Positions 63,201-64,000 of a stretch of 64,000 bases of DNA are shown piece after piece; the stretch's first letter is position 1, and every line of letters starts with the position of its first letter. The stretch lies in contig NC_066599.1 in NCBI RefSeq assembly GCF_905475345.1, positions 1-64,000 of the forward strand, in the 5' to 3' direction. Under the pieces are notes generated by a model that saw only the letters and a list, made by a program, of their open reading frames with translations, was not told where the DNA came from and ran no database searches. This stretch comes from Vespula vulgaris (Eukaryota > Arthropoda > Insecta > Hymenoptera > Vespidae). The position numbers and the translations under genes were made by a program.

Positions 63201-64000
63201 TTCGTAGTGCGAAGCGTCCAAGGTCGAGTAATCGCCGGAATCCCGATCGTCGTTAGTCTCCTTGCTCGGAGCCAAGAGCGAATGGGTTCCATTGTTCTGC
63301 GCCATCTCGACGTACGAGCTCTCCTCGTGCTCCAGATTCGCGAAAAGACTCTCCATCATTTTCGGATTGGGCCTGTCGTCCTCGTTCGGATCCAAAATAG
63401 CTTTTCTAGGAGACATCGGAAGATAATGTTCTTCCGGGATTAGATCCTCTTGCCTCGACGAACCGCCTCCGGTGACGACGCGGTCGCCGTCCTCGACGGG
63501 AAATCTAACGTCCTCGTGCGCCAACGGATATCCCGTATTGGTCGCGACGCCAGATTCGCGTATTCTCTTGGCGCGAAACGAATTCCCGTCGGTTCGACGC
63601 CGGGCCGACGACTCCCCGCCTTCCGGTCCTTCCTCGGAATCGCCAGGCGATTCGTCGCGCCTCTGTCTCGTCTGACCCAGAGATCTCTTCTTCTTCAACG
63701 TGCCCAAATACGCCTCCAGCTCGTTCGATCGATCCGGGAGCAACGTCCCTAGCAGCTCCGTCTCGGCCCGTTGTCGTTCCTCCTCGCGTTCCTCGCTCTT
63801 GTCTCGTTGATCGAGGTCGCTCCCCGTGTCGTAGAGAAGGGTTTCCGTGTCGCTGAAAACTCCCCGATGCCTGACCTCCGATCGTTCCTCGCGTTCCTCC
63901 AATCTGCGATGAATCTGTTGGGACTTTCGTTCGAAATCCGCCAAGAGATCTTTGACCGACTTGTTGCTGTCGGTGGATGCTTGCTTCGCGTGTCCGTCCC
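37784..64000 (-). CDS. kmr: PLEKHA5/6/7-family protein (Drosophila kramer-like), 5' end beyond the window
   Basis: Exons in transcript order: >64000-59918, 49771-49432, 48806-48655, 47833-47712, 44802-44434, 43879-43787, 43657-43415, 43031-42951, 42663-42514, 42294-42271 (microexon), 41984-41717, 41615-41220, 41095-40940, 40868-40651, 40546-40316, 40077-39544, 39362-39180, 39069-38967, 38867-38733 and 37989-37784. They total 8,087 bp and join in frame to at least 2,694 residues. Family landmarks are THEELVLLLIQLRRQ, DTPRRLENLQKLEELKRHL, QYEKGKPLINLVDNMVKLGS, the coiled coil KLEETVAENARLEQDL to LQRQRKELSVQVQQL, VPPDRPTFG, SKPVLDLEDSF and IPERYI followed by LTAEEQEHRLKKAEAIRKM. These are PLEKHA proteins of cell junctions and cytoskeleton. 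The PH domain expected upstream of the coiled coil is not in the window. The kramer name is from memory. Joining the 60-64 kb exon to the rest rests on matching splice phase and absence of other exons. An extra 36-nt cassette or a short alternative end near 38110-38185 is possible. Confidence 0.85.
38322..38357. repeat. CT microsatellite and nearby A-rich tract
   Basis: This is a (CT)n tract in the intron between the last two coding exons of the kramer-like gene. An A-rich tract at 38524-38571 (T-rich on the coding strand) lies in the same intron and could act as a long polypyrimidine region. Confidence 0.8.
42083..42140. repeat. GGAA/GGGA purine repeat
   Basis: (GGAA)n passes into (GGGA)n on the plus strand, inside the intron between the 24-nt microexon and the exon starting at 41984. 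On the coding strand it is a pyrimidine tract just downstream of the microexon. Confidence 0.85.
42271..42294 (-). CDS. 24-nt microexon of the kramer-like gene (VKPVFSGQ)
   Basis: The stretch is flanked by an acceptor (GTTTCCAG) and a donor (CAG followed by GTAAAT) and is exactly eight codons long in phase 0. The exons on either side (ending 42514, starting 41984) are also in phase 0, so it could be included or skipped without changing the frame. It lies between the segment ending LLAHNSK and the KLEETVAEN coiled coil. It is inferred only from splice signals. Confidence 0.55.
44690..44750 (-). repeat. Hexanucleotide repeat encoding Thr-Ala dipeptides
   Basis: In the exon 44802-44434, (GCGACG/GCAACG)n gives about ten Thr-Ala pairs, followed by Thr/Ser/Pro-rich PTSTSTSAS and PTPTPTLTPT repeats that lead directly into the conserved NDLVRVSAGELLGRTHEEL segment. 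The repeat lies inside a coding exon in frame and is likely length-variable. Confidence 0.85.
44803..47711 (-). other. Intron of the kramer-like gene, 2.9 kb
   Basis: The intron carries a (TA)n tract (about 46704-46741) followed by (GA)n, and a (GT)n tract at about 47555-47584. Open frames on the plus strand (up to 132 codons) are microsatellite- or Phe/Ser-rich and are not taken as genes. Confidence 0.6.
49500..49580 (-). repeat. CAG/CAA repeat encoding a Gln run
   Basis: In the exon 49771-49432, mixed CAA/CAG codons encode about 14 consecutive Gln, then EQQQVQQQQQR. Mixed codons argue for a stable tract. A second, seven-residue Gln run is encoded at about 39886-39910 in the exon 40077-39544. 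Confidence 0.85.
49772..59917 (-). other. 10-kb intron of the kramer-like gene
   Basis: The stretch between the giant exon and the next exon is CpG-rich and full of simple repeats: (GC)n near 50244-50262, (GA)n at 51675-51694, 51991-52038, 55990-56020 and 59481-59500, (GAC)n at about 57117-57156, (GTGC)n at about 57221-57239 and (CT)n near 58516 and 58812-58840. Many short frames on both strands have Ser/Arg/Thr-rich low-complexity products. I found no exon with recognisable domain or family motif, and no RNA gene. Alternative promoters for short isoforms may lie here. Confidence 0.5.
59918..64000 (-). CDS. Giant disordered exon of the kramer-like gene (partial)
   Basis: About 1,360 codons are open from the window edge to a strong donor, GCTGCAG followed by GTGAGT, at 59918 (phase 1). 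The next exon at 49771 needs exactly this phase. The product is mostly disordered, rich in Ser, Arg, Asp and Pro. Visible pieces are an Arg/Glu-rich helix (ERKSQQIHRRLEEREER), tyrosine motifs (HYLPMSP, SYVEMAQ, VYMEVSQ), DSLDELESIGSRFELDG, a Pro8-rich tract with Thr runs, HHRRSRSLEG-like Ser/Arg repeats and a Thr run of about 31 residues. The exon continues to the right without a stop or acceptor. A TTG at 63944 is an internal Leu codon, not a start. Several long frames on the plus strand here are shadows. It could belong to a separate gene, but no other downstream exon was found. Confidence 0.78.
60121..60213 (-). repeat. Pure 31-copy trinucleotide repeat in coding sequence
   Basis: (GTC)31 on the plus strand is read on the minus strand as ACG codons, giving a run of about 31 Thr in the giant exon, flanked by SA and ATPTT. 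The repeat is uninterrupted, unlike the mixed codons around it. The alternate frames create poly-Asp, poly-Val and poly-Arg shadow frames. Confidence 0.9.

Noticed and set aside
62679..63443. 254-codon plus frame and neighbours at 61.7-63.7 kb
   Set aside because: They lie antisense to the giant exon, whose long open minus-strand frame and strong donor explain the region.
1..64000. tRNA, rRNA, CRISPR and transposase genes
   Set aside because: None could be recognised by eye on either strand; divergent small RNA genes could be missed without a covariance-model search.

Overview
The window is one end of a chromosome from an insect, most likely a hymenopteran. The first 1,364 bases are 124 back-to-back copies of an 11-mer whose G-rich strand reads TTGCGTCTGGG and points outwards, which is the orientation of a true telomere. 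I recall 11-mers of this kind being reported from Hymenoptera, but cannot check that here. Small introns, CpG-rich coding exons and the gene families found (STRAP, PAK, PDHX, Cht5, kramer/PLEKHA) agree with an insect.

Layout. 1-1364 telomere. 1365-2110 degenerate telomere-like 12-13-mers. 2381-2500 a 24-bp array. 2520-6780 a decaying satellite of about 335 bp with a homogenised core at 4014-5350. 6890-7735 AT-rich repeats. 7983-8320 a 20-bp array. 8880-14330 satellites of about 600 bp, every copy carrying the same promoter-like motif cluster. 15216-15478 a broken serine-carboxypeptidase exon. 16244-16308 a perfect hairpin. No intact gene was found in the first 18 kb.

The gene-bearing part starts at 18.2 kb with five protein-coding genes: STRAP (minus, 5 exons); a single-exon group-I PAK kinase (plus), divergent from STRAP; a PDHX-like two-lipoyl subunit of the pyruvate dehydrogenase complex (minus, 11 exons); chitinase 5 (minus, 9 coding exons, one GC-AG intron); and a very long PLEKHA5/6/7-family (kramer-like) gene (minus, at least 20 exons). 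The last gene runs off the right edge, fills 37.8-64.0 kb and includes a giant disordered exon and a 24-nt microexon. Exon phases of all reconstructed genes were checked by hand and close in frame.

The five genes are unrelated housekeeping, signalling, metabolic and cuticle genes. Nothing suggests that they form a shared pathway. The most unusual part of the window is the subtelomere: a non-TTAGG telomere, a graded belt of telomere-like repeats and a promoter-like satellite.
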